A stretch of DNA of 64,000 nt, taken from contig JAMDYG010000001.1 of the NCBI GenBank assembly GCA_024160085.1, positions 1,178,001 through 1,242,000 on the forward strand. Reading direction: 5' to 3'. The first letter of the stretch is position 1. Each line of letters opens with the position of its first letter. Source of the DNA: Serratia symbiotica (lineage in GTDB: Bacteria; Pseudomonadota; Gammaproteobacteria; Enterobacterales; Enterobacteriaceae). Of this stretch, positions 1-10,078 are shown piece by piece. The position numbers were made by a program, and so were the translations under genes. The notes under the pieces are model-generated. The model saw only the letters and a list, made by a program, of their open reading frames with translations, was not told where the DNA came from and did not search any database.

Positions 1-899
1 CAACAGATCGCCATATTTGATCATTTCGGTTGCCATCGCTGGCCTCATACTGCTAGGGGACAGGCTGATGATACCACCCATATTGGTCAGCGCGCTGATC
101 ACTTTCTCGTCGGCGATCACGATGCCGCAGCGCAAGCCGGGCAGACCAAGTTTCGACAGGCTCATGCACAGAATGATATTCTAGTTCCACAGTGGTATGA
201 CCTCTCTGAAGATGATGCTGGAGAAGGGTACGCCATAGGAGTTTCGATCACCAGCGGAATATTGCGCTGCTGCGCCAGCAAATCCAGCTTCATCAGTTCT
301 TCATCGGTAATCACGTTACCGGTCGGGTTGGTCGGGCGAGAAACGCAGATCATGCCGATATCCTAGCCGATACTCAGGTGTTCGAAATCAACGTGATATT
401 TGAACTAGCCTTCCGGCAGCAGTTCGATATTAGGTTTGGCTGAGATGAATAATTCTTCTTCCAGACCAACATCGGCATAACCGATGTATTCCGGTGTCAG
501 TGGGAACAACACGCGTCGGCATGAACCGTTGGCGGATCAGCCAGCGAACAGATTGAATAAGTAGAAAACGCGCTTTGGCTATCATTTGTTAGCACAATAT
601 TCTGTGGAGAGATCTGCCAGCCGAGTTCATCGCACAGCAGATTGACAAGCGCTTTCAGCAGCGCGTCCTTACCTTGCTGGCCATTGTAGTTACACAGCAC
701 TTCGCTTAGTTTGCTCTGATCGAGCATATCCTGACATAATTGTTTAAAGTAGCTTTCCATCTCTCTGGTATCTACGCAGGATTGCCCCGCCGCCAAGCAT
801 GGTAGCACCGGGGATACGCAAGCCTTCGTTTAGATCATTCATCAAGCGTGTGATACCCGTATAACGGGTAAATTTGTCGCCGAAAAGTGAAAAAGTCAT
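1..899 (-). pseudogene. avtA: Valine-pyruvate aminotransferase remnant, cut by window start
   Basis: AvtA is a cytoplasmic PLP-dependent transaminase that links valine and pyruvate/alanine. Reading leftward from the ATG at 897-899, the N-terminus (MTFSLFGDKFTR, then a GITRLMNDLNEGLR stretch) matches AvtA of enteric bacteria closely. Later blocks such as ICVSRPTNPTGNVITDEEL and the NIVLTND.SQSAF region also match, but they lie in different frames, for example 497-808 and 162-353. Stops and frameshifts separate them, so the gene is dead. The 3' end lies outside the window. Identification is from remembered family sequence and is strong; no function is expected. Confidence 0.88.
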
Positions 900-2305
900 A
901 AATAGAAATAGTGTTTTTAGTAGGACCTTATCCATCGTACAGCCAAATAAATTCTGGCGCAATACAGCTAATAAATCAAACACTTTGCATAAATTACGAT
1001 AAATATGTCCTCATAGTATATGATATTACGTTGCTTGCTGTAGTAGTCGATCACCGAATGGTTGGACACGCGGAGCAAGCAGAAAATCATAGCCAACTAT
1101 CTACAGAATAAGCGGCCATGCTGAGTTACTTTTGCAATAATTTTTCTCTCACCGTGCCTGTCAGTGCAGTGGTCGGGTTATCTAATGCACATTCTGCCAT
1201 GCTTAGCGCATTTTAGGGGTGGCAGAACCCGCCACTACGTTTCGAAGCCGCAACAGCGTGGAAGATATCGGCAACAGCTCTTTCTCGACGACAGCCAACC
1301 TGGCTGACATGAAGCGTACTGTTTTGCAAAGCTCTAATCCGCGCTTACTCATCGACTACTACGCCACAGTCCAGATCATAATGAGGGATGCTAAAACATT
1401 GTTCGGCTTGTACATGGGGGGCAACGCGCATTTTACAACACTGGCATGTCAGAGCCAACATATACAGGTTATGCCAGCGCTAAGCTGATGACTATGTTCA
1501 GCTAAGCACCAGCGATAGACCTAGTGGAGATTTCCACTTCTGCGAGATCACCGGTTTTAACCGCCATGAACATTGCCCCAACCTCACCCTGCTTGATCAC
1601 ATCCAACGACGCGTACATACCATTGATAGCCTTGTCATCATAATCTACTCGGCACCCAGAAGGTTAACATAGTGTCGGAGGATCTCATCTCTTCTAGGTC
1701 GTTGCCTTGCAATGGGAATTCGAAACCACGTGGTGCCTCCTGCGCCAGTTCTGGCAAAGAAGCCAATTCATTTTCGGAAAACAATTCGCGGCGAATTTAC
1801 ACGCCATCGGCTCACGCAGCAGAGATAATAGGCAATATAGCTACCTGACTACCAAGCTGACGGTACAGTATCGGTACCGTACGCACCAGTTATCACGATA
1901 ATTTCTTTTTTAATTTTTCGCTTTTGAAGTTGTATTGCCCCACCGAAAATATTGCATTAATGTAACATAAAGTATGTTTCTATTTAATTAAAAGTGACAT
2001 AAAAATATGATCTTAATCACTAAGCTGCGCAAAAATAGTCGTAATAAATGGGGAAAGAAAGAGTTTGCATGCAAGATACAGGCCACACTAACGTCGGGAA
2101 TTTAACGGGTAGTAGATCTTTTTCTGCTCGTTGAGTGCTATTTCTATTCGTTTAGCCAACAGGCCAGGATAAGTTGTGTTGTTCCCAGTTGACTTTATTG
2201 TTGATATTACACTAACAGGATGAAGCCATATGGTTTGCAAGTAGCTTAGATACCGCGATCATGTCTACCGAGTAGCGTATCAGTGAGGATCACACTAATC
2301 AACCG
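900..2305. other. Gene-poor decayed stretch, no recognisable gene
   Basis: No open frame here resembles a protein I know. A minus-strand fragment around 1500-1660 reads as protein-like sequence (AINGMYASLDVIKQGEVG followed by AMFMAVKTGDLAEVEI). It may be the last trace of a soluble protein, perhaps a periplasmic binding protein, but stops surround it. The two plus-strand ORFs here (1219-1488 and 1707-1901) have no family features and are probably chance. Confidence 0.4.
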
Positions 2306-2365
2306 TGTTCAGCTTTGTCGCTGTATTGCCGCCATCCTGCAACGTGAATTATTTAAGATATCGGT
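2306..2365 (+). repeat. ERIC-like half repeat, degraded
   Basis: The segment with tgtcgctgtattgccgccat and then ctgcaacgtgaattattta matches two other places in the window, near 27095-27145 and 56093-56143. Those copies end in ...gaattatttagggtata. The terminal GGGTATA is lost here. It is one arm of an ERIC-type intergenic repeat. Confidence 0.6.
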
Positions 2366-2924
2366 CAGATACTGTAATTTAGTACAACTATTATTCGTAA
2401 ATAAATACCCCTATTATTTATTAATAATAAGACATTTCAAATCTAGGCATAAAAGCTGATCGCATTAAGGATCAGATAGCCATCTGGCTAACACTAGGGA
2501 ACCATTTTTTATTCTCATATAATAAAATATTCGCTGTTGATTTCTTTCTCCTGCGGCCGCAAGGTCGCAGGTATTCAATTCATAGATCCGCTTGCTTATG
2601 CCACTCATTTTATTTCTCTCCTTCTATTGTATAGCACAACCACACACACGATAAATTGTTAAAAAATGATACTTATATGTTTAATTAATGTATTATACAA
2701 AACAGTGCTTAAGTTTTTGGCATTACTAATAAAATATCAATAAATAAAAATAATTTATTATACATCTGGTAATCACCTTATTATAACAATCTGCTGGCAT
2801 TATAAAATCCCAGTAAATACTTAAAGTTAACTAGATTTTTAATAAGGTTATACTCATGTTATAAATTGGTGCTATACTTTGCTTGTTGATTTATTGGAAT
2901 AATGATTCTCAAGGAGATTGATCC
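2366..2924. other. AT-rich intergenic stretch upstream of the luxR-type pseudogene
   Basis: Strongly AT-rich with no coding signal. It presumably held the promoter of the LuxR-type gene that starts at 2925. An AAGGAG ribosome binding site is visible at 2911-2916; I could not assign a promoter. Confidence 0.5.
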
Positions 2925-3669
2925 ATGTCTAATTTATTTTTTAGTGATGAAATAATTAATACTTCGATAAAAATAAGTTGGAAAAGAAGCTAAGTGAATA
3001 CAACAACATTAAATATTCTTATGCGATAATGAATAAGAATAACCCCACTAATTTTTCTATAATATCAAACAGAACCGAATAGTTTGAGTTTTATATAAAG
3101 AATAACCATTAATTTATCTATCCTGTGCTGATTACTGCCTCACACAGAATCACCACGTTCACATGAGATAAGGATCTCACGATCAGTTCGGGGATTAAGT
3201 TTTCAAATGTTTTTGTTATGGCTAAGAATTACAATATCATAAATGGATACACATTTGTGTTACATGACAACAATCACAATCTTATGGTGCTATCCATCAT
3301 GTTGGATAAATGTTGTAACGATAATATAGGAGAATAGATTGAAAATAATAAAGACAAAATTCATATGCTGTTGCTCACTAAGCACGAAGAACTTACTGCT
3401 AATTATCAGCGTGTGAATACTCTCACAGATTTTGAAAGAATGAACTAACGGGAGATATTTTATAAGCGCGAGAACGAGATTATTTACTGGGCAAGTATGG
3501 GAAAATCCTATAAAGAAATCGCGCTTATCTTGGGTATAAAGCTTACTACAGTAAAATATCATATTGGCAACATGGTTAAAAACTGGGCGTTAACAACGCT
3601 AAGCATGCCATCAGACTAAGTATTGAGTTACAGCTGATCAGGCCGCTTCTCACTGATGAGGAAGGATAA
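2925..3669 (+). pseudogene. LuxR-family quorum-sensing regulator pseudogene (SpnR/SmaR type)
   Basis: LuxR-type proteins bind acyl-homoserine lactones through an N-terminal domain and DNA through a C-terminal helix-turn-helix. The ATG at 2925 follows AAGGAG at 2911. Pieced over several frames, the product starts MSNLFFSDEIINTSIKI and contains an autoinducer-domain block with LHDNNHNL and SIMLDKC. It ends with the LuxR helix-turn-helix, [20 protein letters not shown] followed by [18 protein letters not shown]. Frameshifts occur near 2985 and 3595. In-frame stops replace expected residues at several points, for example near 3080, 3337 and 3450. It is convergent with a luxI-type pseudogene two bases away, the usual Serratia arrangement. 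Family call firm; which Serratia regulator is uncertain. Confidence 0.85.
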
Positions 3670-3672
3670 TGG

Positions 3673-4292
3673 CTAGGAGTCCAAAGGATTTCCTAATAGG
3701 AAAGCTTGATAGGTGATACGCTCGATCATTCAGTATTGGTTGTTGTCATCTAATGGTATATAAATTAGATAAATATTTTTATTTTTCTCAGAACAGCCGT
3801 GTTCCACTACCGATATATCCTAACTTGAGCGTTGAAAAATAATCCGCATGGCATGGCTAATGATCGCATAAATCCCTTGATATCCAAAGTTTCTAGCGAA
3901 ATTAATCATGGATAAGAAAAGTATTGAGATGATCGGCTGTTGACAGAGATCTAGCGTTCGTACTAGTTCTTTATCAATAAATAGCCTGCTCGCTTCAACA
4001 TAGTTCCCTGTTGGAAGAGTTATTTTATTATTAAAGTAAGCGTTAAATTCCCCGCAAGAAATAATATTAGGATACTTAGTTTCAACAAATAGCAGTCTGC
4101 AAATAACATGATCTTAATAAACACCAAAAATATAGGTGGTATGATGACTATCGTACTCATCAAACTCTATGCTATTTTCACAATTCACTATCCAGTCGAG
4201 ACGATCTTTAAACGTTTTTTCTCAAAGAGAATAACTCTTTTGATCTGTTATTAGAAAGCATATTATATGCCTACATCATAGAACTTCATCAT
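3673..4292 (-). pseudogene. LuxI-family acyl-homoserine lactone synthase pseudogene
   Basis: LuxI enzymes make N-acyl-homoserine lactones from S-adenosylmethionine and acyl-ACP. Reading leftward from the ATG near 4292, the pieced frames give ELFSLRKNV, then KDRLDWIVNCENSIEFDEYD with the conserved W and F-D-E-Y-D of the active region. Further blocks are LPTGNYVEASRLFIDKELVR and the C-terminal MINFARNFGYQGIYAIISHAM. Frameshifts near 4265 and 4120 and several stops break it. It ends two bases from the end of the convergent luxR-type pseudogene. Both partners are inactive. Confidence 0.82.
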
Positions 4293-4407
4293 TCTAACTG
4301 TTTCCCCCAATCAAGTGGATCGTTTAATTTTTTATATAGCTATGGATATAGCTATAGATAATTACCCCACCATAGTCACTATGACAAGTAAATTGGAGCC
4401 ATCAATA

Positions 4408-5255
4408 GGCTTTGTTGAATAAATCAGATCCTGTGCGAGTGAGCGTCCCTGTAGCTGGTCGGATTTTCAGGCAATACGAATGTTTTCTGGCATACCTGCC
4501 TTCGTCATCTTGTTCAGGGCACGCACCATAGCCAAAGCCTCTGCTACCTGACAGTCGTAGTCACACGGCGTCAGTGAGCCTCCGAACAGCTGCTTTACCC
4601 GGTACATGGCCGTTTCTGCTATAGAGCGACAGTTATATTCCGTTGTCCATTTCCACCGCGCATTGCTCCCGCTCAGTCGCTGATTCGCTACTGCACGGTT
4701 ACGGTCTGCGTACTCACCGGGCCAGTAGCCCACGCCATTTCGCTGAATGATGAGGGCGCTGATTTTTTTACGGCGCATTTCATTGTGACATAACCGGGTG
4801 TCATAAGCGCCGTCCGCCGTAACGTTGTTAAGCGACAGGTCCGCACAGATGATTTAATTGGTTTTGCTGTCAACGGCCAGATGCAGCGGCGTTCTTTTCC
4901 GTGTTTTTGACTTTCCATTTGCCTTCACCCAAGACCTTCAGCCCGGTGGAATCAATCACCAGGTGCGTGATTTCACCCCGGGTGGGAGTTTTAACACTGA
5001 CATTGACTGACTTTGCCCGCTTGCTGACACAGCTGTAATCCGGACAGCGCAGCGGAACGCCTATCAGGGTAAAATGGAATCAATGAAGCCCTGTGCAGCC
5101 CGTAGGGTCAGCCGTAATACTCGTTTAATCACCAAAACGGTAGTGATGGCAAGGTCATAATAGCGCTGGGGTATTCCTCGCGCTGAAGGTGGGGCTGTCT
5201 CATACCGTGTCTTACCACGTCTTAATCGCTTCGTCGTCCAGCTAGAAAGTCATGG
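4408..5255 (-). mobile_element. IS903-like (IS5 family) insertion sequence, copy 1, truncated and dead
   Basis: The left end at 4408 carries the IS903 inverted repeat GGCTTTGTTGAATAAATC. The minus-strand transposase fragments match IS903-type DDE transposase, including RRKKISALII, NARWKWTTEYNCRS and the C-terminal KMTKAGMPENIRIA. The other end is missing: similarity to the copy at 11306-12303 stops exactly at 5255, where an unrelated minus-strand gene remnant begins. A deletion therefore removed the 5' end. The transposase is frameshifted, and the lesions I compared are the same as in the 11306 copy. Confidence 0.9.
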
Positions 5256-5496
5256 CCGTCAACCTTGAGCGGCAAAATAAGCGGTGAAATAAAGCTTAAG
5301 GCAAGGTAACCAGGGAAAAATTCAGCTCAGCCTTGGTGAGACGCTCAAGGCTGAGTAGATACAGACCGAGTTTGGCCGCAAACGCTGGCAGGTGATCAGG
5401 GTGCTGGGTCAGCATGTTTTCCAGTTACGCGCACCGGGTTTCAGGGGGGAGTTCTTGCCATACGGTAAGGGTATTTGCAAAGGATGAGGACATCAT
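5256..5496 (-). pseudogene. Unidentified gene fragment downstream of gspF, cut by IS copy 1
   Basis: Starting at overlapping ATGs (5491-5496), the minus strand reads MMSSSFANTLTVWQELPPET, then LENMLTQHPDHLPAF and KLGLYLLSLERLTKAEL, with internal stops near 5426 and 5297. It is broken off at 5255 by the truncated IS element. Position and orientation suggest a gene of the same type II secretion operon. I do not recognise the family and assign no function. Confidence 0.5.
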
Positions 5497-5499
5497 GAG

Positions 5500-6645
5500 A
5501 GACCCCGGCAATTTCAAAGATCGGCATGTAAAGTAAGAACACCACCAGGCCGACCAACTCGCCGACAATCAGCATTAACACCGGTTCGAAAACCTTGCTG
5601 AATATCTCTATGGCTCGCTCCAAGCTCTCATCATAAAATACGGCAATACGTTCACACATGGCAGGTTGATCGCCACTTCGCTCACCGACCACCAGCAGGC
5701 GGCTAGCGACCGGGGTGGTGAACTGTTGTGATTCCAGTCTGGATGAGAGTGCTTTTGCCAGCCCGAACCTCGGTCAGCGCCTGATTCAGGTTCTGATGAT
5801 AACGCGGGGGCAGCAAGCTACTGGTAAGCGTCAGGGCGGTTACTACGGCCCCCCTGTAGCAACAAACCTAAAGTATGGTAAAAGCGCACCAGAATGGCCA
5901 GTTCGTACTAATGCTGCAATTGTGGAATACGTAACAGTTGGTTGAGCAGCATCTGGCGGAGATTTTTATCGCGCTGGGCGCTAATCAGCATGATAACGCC
6001 ATCAATGCTCTATACCAGTAGCAGAAGTGCCATGGTTTTGAGTCAGATGGCCCCACCAAACGATAAATTGCACACTGCCGTTCAGGTTCTTCATACCCTC
6101 AAAGACAATGGAGAATCGGGGAATGATAAATCTGAGCAGGAAGAACAAGATCAGGCAGCCGACGCTAAGGACAACACTGGGATAGAGCAGGGTGCTGAGG
6201 ATACGTTTATGCAATGTATCCATCCGCTTTTCATAATGCAGGAAACGGCCGAGTGCTATAGCCAATTGCCCTGTTTGTTCCGATGAAGCAACGGTACTGA
6301 TCAACAGAGTAAGGAAAAGAGCCGGTTGTTCCGCCAGCATCTGAGAGAGCTGACGGCCACGGTGCAGTGATTGCATCAGCACGCCGAGCACTCGCTGCTG
6401 CTTTCACTCAGCGCCTCAATGGCTTCGACAATCACCAGGGCCGCATCCAGAGGGCGATAAGTTCCTGAATGAACAACGTCATGGAGAAGGGCTTGGTGCG
6501 TCGCATCAGGCGTCAGCAGGGTTTTATCTTTAGTACCAGAGCACCGCTACCGACCTGCGTGTGAGCTTCTTCCATGCAGGACGCCTGGATCTGTTGTGTG
6601 CTATGCGTACCATTGAGCAGCAACGTTACTTCGAAACATTTTATT
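5500..6645 (-). pseudogene. gspF: Type II secretion inner-membrane protein GspF pseudogene
   Basis: GspF is the polytopic inner-membrane platform protein of type II secretion. Blocks in different frames show its two repeated halves. The first half is at 6391-6002 (MQSLHRGRQLSQML, SSEQTGQLAIALGRFLHYE, then a hydrophobic membrane segment). The second ends near 5500 (GERSGDQPAMCERIA, FEPVLMLIVGELVGLVVFLL, YMPIFEIAG). The GERSG motif and the final membrane helix before MPIFE are typical of the family. Multiple frameshifts and stops separate the blocks, and the N-terminal quarter is barely readable. It lies downstream of gspG in the same orientation. Confidence 0.82.
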
Positions 6646-6793
6646 ATTAAATGGCCCTATTCGGTGCCTGCTTTTGCTAGAGCAGCAGATAGTTAGGCAA
6701 GACGCGATAGACGTAACGCTGGCGTAAATAGCCACCAGGGGGCGCTGGTTAGCAATGCGAGTAGCAACAGGGCAAACAAAGCGGTACGTATCG

Positions 6794-7198
6794 TTAGAAT
6801 CCGTAGTTTATAATTTTATCATCATTGCCAGTGGCCAGCAGTTCAACTTCATAAACCGCATTTTTGTTGCGCGTCGGATTGTGCCATTGATAATGGTTGC
6901 CCCAAGGATCGCTAGGAACGCTTTTGCTCAAGTAGGGTTCGCGCCAACCGGTAACGACGCTTGGACGGTCGATCAGCGCCTTTAGCCCATGAGTTTCACT
7001 GGGATACTGGCCAACATCAAGCCGATATTGACTTAGCATGTCGGACAAGATTTTCATTTAATTCAAAGCTGTTTTATCCTTGGCTTGATCAACCTGTGAA
7101 AAAATACGTGGGCCGACAAAACTAGCCAGCATGACGATAATTATCAGTACCACCAGTAACTCAAGTAGAGTAAAACCTTGTTGCCGTCGGTAGTGCAT
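6794..7198 (-). pseudogene. gspG: Major pseudopilin GspG pseudogene (one internal stop)
   Basis: GspG is the major pseudopilin of type II secretion, processed by the prepilin peptidase. From the ATG at 7196-7198 the frame reads MHYRRQQGFTLLELLVVLII, which carries the prepilin cleavage site G|FTLLE with Glu5 and the hydrophobic N-helix. It continues past one in-frame TAA (near 7058, probably replacing Gln) into MKILSDMLSQYRLDVGQYPS. The C-terminus has SDPWGNHYQWHNPTRNKNAV and ends at 6794. Length is near 134 codons. Only the one stop breaks it, so the lesion may be fairly recent. Confidence 0.88.
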
Positions 7199-7504
7199 TA
7201 ATAATTTTTCTTCCATAAAATATTCACGTTTTTAACGATTGTATAGGCTGATTTTTCGAGCATTATCCAAATAGTTAAATATATTTTAAATGATATCCCT
7301 CTTTATCTAAATGGGAATTCAGATTTAGTAATACAGAGTTTTCTGATTTTTCTGTTATGGTGCATGTATCGTGGTAATATATTTATCCAAGCAGTAATCA
7401 TGTGTAAGGTTGACCCATTGGCAGCAGAATTTATGACTCCCATCAGGGTATCTATATCTTGATACTATGGGTAACGATATTTCCAGTATGGCGAATTTGT
7501 TCAT

Positions 7505-8243
7505 ATGCATATTATGCTATTTATGGCACTGGGTGCCATTATCGGCAGTTTTCTTAACGTGGTGATTTATCGTTTGCCGTTAATCATGGCGGGCGAAAAA
7601 TGTCGTTAAGCTGTCCAGCTTCAGAGTGCCCGCTTTGTGGTGCCAAAATCTGTTGGCACCACAATTTGCCTCTGTTAGGCTGGCTGTTATTGGCTGGGCG
7701 TTGCACCGATTGCCATAATCCCATTTCATGGCGCTATCCTTTGGTTTAATTGTTGACTGCAGCGCTGTTTGCTTTGCTGATCCATCGCTATGTTTTGACG
7801 TTGCAAGGCGGATATGTTCTAGTTGCGGCTTGCCTCTTGGTGGTATTAGCCAGCATCGATCAGTGTACCATGCTACTACCCGATCGCTTAATGTTACCGT
7901 TGTGTGGGCTTGGCATCGTCTGTGCCTTTTTGGGAGAAGTCCGAGTGAGCGGCATCGAATCTCTGGCTACGTCTGCATTGGGGTTTTTGGTTCCCTGGTT
8001 ACACTGGATCGCCTGTTATACTACCTATGGCGGTGTCATCCAGAGGTGGGGATGGGCGACATGAAGCTATTTGCTTCGCTGGGGGCGTGGTTTGGCATGA
8101 CGGGTTTATGGCGCATCCTAGCCTTTTCCCCTCTGCTGGCATTGCTCAGCGCATTGCTGGTATTATGCACTAAACTGGGGGAACCTTCCCCCCTTGGGCC
8201 TTATCCGATCGCGTTAGCGCTAGCGATATTAGTGTGGGGATAA
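7505..8243 (+). pseudogene. gspO: Prepilin peptidase (GspO/PilD type) pseudogene
   Basis: Prepilin peptidases are integral-membrane aspartate proteases that cleave and methylate pseudopilins. The N-terminus LGAIIGSFLNVVIYRLP is characteristic. The zinc-binding pairs appear as CPLCGAK and CTDCHNP around 7630-7715. The first catalytic Asp region (LASIDQ...LLPD) is near 7850, and the G-X-G-D motif is GMGDMKLF near 8050. These pieces lie in different frames with at least two frameshifts and one TAA. It faces away from gspG/gspF, and the whole secretion locus is dead. Confidence 0.82.
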
Positions 8244-8254
8244 AAGCACCAAGG

Positions 8255-8282
8255 CCCATACCAGGATAACTCCTGGTATGGG
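8255..8282 (+). terminator. Perfect 12-bp stem-loop after gspO
   Basis: CCCATACCAGGA at 8255-8266 pairs perfectly with TCCTGGTATGGG at 8271-8282 across a four-base loop, 12 bases past the gspO stop. No T-run follows, so it could be a weak terminator or an RNA-stabilising hairpin. Confidence 0.5.
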
Positions 8283-8580
8283 AGTTAATCTGGTCAAATT
8301 AACCACCCTATGGCCAGGTATATGTGCATAATAGTGTTTCATTCGATCTCGGTAACCCTCTGAAAGGTTGTGTATTAATATTTTCAGCGTTTTTTCCTAT
8401 CATGCACTCCCTAAGTATCACAGACTTTACCAGTGTTCTCCATTTTTTAAAGAATATGCTCATGTCTGTTTGTTACATAAAACGTCAAAATGATCAAGCT
8501 TGTGAAGGGGATCATCACGGCAAAAAAGATATACAGATACCCTAGCCAGGAAATACCTTTTAATTGCTTAATGAGCATTT

Positions 8581-8892
8581 ATGAAACTTAATAAAATTGC
8601 AATTGCCGTTGCATCGTTCTTAGTTAGCGGTGCCGCATTATCACATGGTTATGTGATGGACCAACCAGCACACGCTTATTTGTGTTCGAGTAATGCTATT
8701 GGGCATTTTCCATGGTAGGGGGCTGCTTGGGATCAAAATAAAGTCTATGCGACTCCATGCGCCAAAGTCACTTACAACGGCAGCACTTGGATAAATGGTT
8801 GGTGGACTCGTGGCGATAAACCAGACAACGGTGGTAAATAGGGCGTCTAGCGCAAGTTAGGCTCCGCAAATATGCACGGAGGTTGCAGATAA
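8581..8892 (+). pseudogene. Chitin-binding protein pseudogene, LPMO domain deleted
   Basis: The ATG at 8581 begins a signal peptide (MKLNKIAIAVASFLVSGAAL) followed by HGYVMDQPA. That is the mature start of AA10 lytic polysaccharide monooxygenases, whose N-terminal His binds copper. After about 20 more residues and a TAG, it jumps to a C-terminal chitin-binding module (AAWDQNKVYATPCAKVTYNG, then [14 protein letters not shown]). Almost the whole AA10 domain present in the neighbour at 9025-9868 is missing. Further stops lie in the binding module near 8840 and 8850. It is a tandem paralogue of the next gene. Confidence 0.83.
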
Positions 8893-9024
8893 TTTCCTGG
8901 GAAGATGCTATAACGTCTTTATAAGGTAGATTCAGAGGGGATGCACTACAGAAATGCCCCCTCGTAAACCTATAAAAATAGACGCAGAGGTACCCTGGTT
9001 AGATAATTTTTTTAATGAGGATTT

Positions 9025-9868
9025 GTGAAATTAAATAAAATTGCAATTGTTGTTTTATAGCTCTTAGTGAGCGGTACCGCATTATCGCATGGTTATGTGA
9101 TGGGCCCCCTCCAGCACGCGCTTACTTGTGCACGAAAAAGGCACATGATGCGAATTTTCCTGCGTTAAACTCAGGCTGTGGCAATATTCAATACGAACCG
9201 CAAAGTCTTGAAGCTCCCCAGGGTTTCCCGCGCGCGGGGGTGATCGATCAACGGTCAGATTGCCAGTGCGAATAGAGTGCGTGGCGGTGAATTGAATGTA
9301 CAGAATATAGATCGCTGGGCCAAAACATCTATCTCAGCGGGAAAAGCCTAGTTTCATTGGTTCTTTACTGCGCCTAATCCAACCAACAAGTATGAGTATT
9401 TTATTACCAAAAACAACTGTAACCAGAATGCACCATTGACGTGTGCCAGTTTTGAGAGCAAGCCATTCGGCACCATTCAGAGAAATGGTGCCGTACCAAG
9501 ACGGGGGCTATCTGAAGGTTCATACCTATGATGTGCCAACACGTGAGGTCTATCAAGAGATTCTGGCTGTCTGGACTGTCAATGACACTTCTAATGCATT
9601 CTATAATGTCATCGATGTCGAATTGGCTGGCAATAATGCGCAGCCCGAGCCTAAACCAGAGTCTATCCCACAGCCTAAGCCAATGCCAGGGGGTTCTGCG
9701 TGGGATCAAAATACAGACTATTATTCTACCCCATGTACTAAAGTCGCTTACAATGGCAGCACTTGGCTAAATAGCTGGTGGACTCGTGGCGATAAGCCAG
9801 GCACCAATGGTGAATGGGACGTCTGGCGCAAGTTAGGCTCCTCAAATATGCACGGAGGTTGCAAATAA
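9025..9868 (+). pseudogene. AA10 LPMO / chitin-binding protein (CBP21-like) pseudogene with CBM
   Basis: AA10 enzymes cleave or bind crystalline chitin outside the cell and are type II secretion substrates in some bacteria. From GTG 9025 comes a signal peptide interrupted by TAG, then HGYVMGP. Next come CGNIQYEPQSLEAPQGFP, matching Serratia CBP21, then FHWFFTAPNPTNKYEYFITK. The end of the AA10 fold is pieced from [20 protein letters not shown] Pro-rich linker ([15 protein letters not shown]) leads to a C-terminal chitin-binding module with [18 protein letters not shown]. Stops and frameshifts near 9055, 9270, 9348 and 9440 break it, but 9443-9868 is still open. Confidence 0.87.
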
Positions 9869-9986
9869 TTTCCTAAAAGGATGCTGTAATGCCTATGTGG
9901 ATAGATTTAGATAGTATGCTGCTCAGAAAATCTCCCTGTAAATCTACATAAGCGCTACCGACTCGGTGACAGTATCTGCAAAGCTT

Positions 9987-10021
9987 TAAAACTAACCGCA
10001 ACGGCAATGTTGCAGTTTTTT
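9987..10021 (+). terminator. Likely rho-independent terminator after the chitin-binding genes
   Basis: CGCAAC and GTTGC pair across GGCAAT, with flanking AAAACT and AGTTTTTT extending the stem. The T-run at 10016-10021 completes a plausible terminator about 120 bases after the last chitin-binding pseudogene. Confidence 0.65.
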
Positions 10022-10078
10022 CTTGCTCCGGGTTATAGGTAAGCGTTAAGTGAACCTTGCAAATTACCCACGATTATA

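Noticed and set aside
3290-3562. A 90-codon minus-strand open frame
   Set aside because: It is antisense to the LuxR-type pseudogene, whose helix-turn-helix on the other strand is clear.
7750-8243. Two overlapping plus-strand frames as separate genes
   Set aside because: Both are pieces of the same prepilin peptidase pseudogene in two frames.
8255-8282. Perfect inverted repeat as an operator
   Set aside because: It lies directly after a gene end with no promoter following, so a 3'-end hairpin is more likely.
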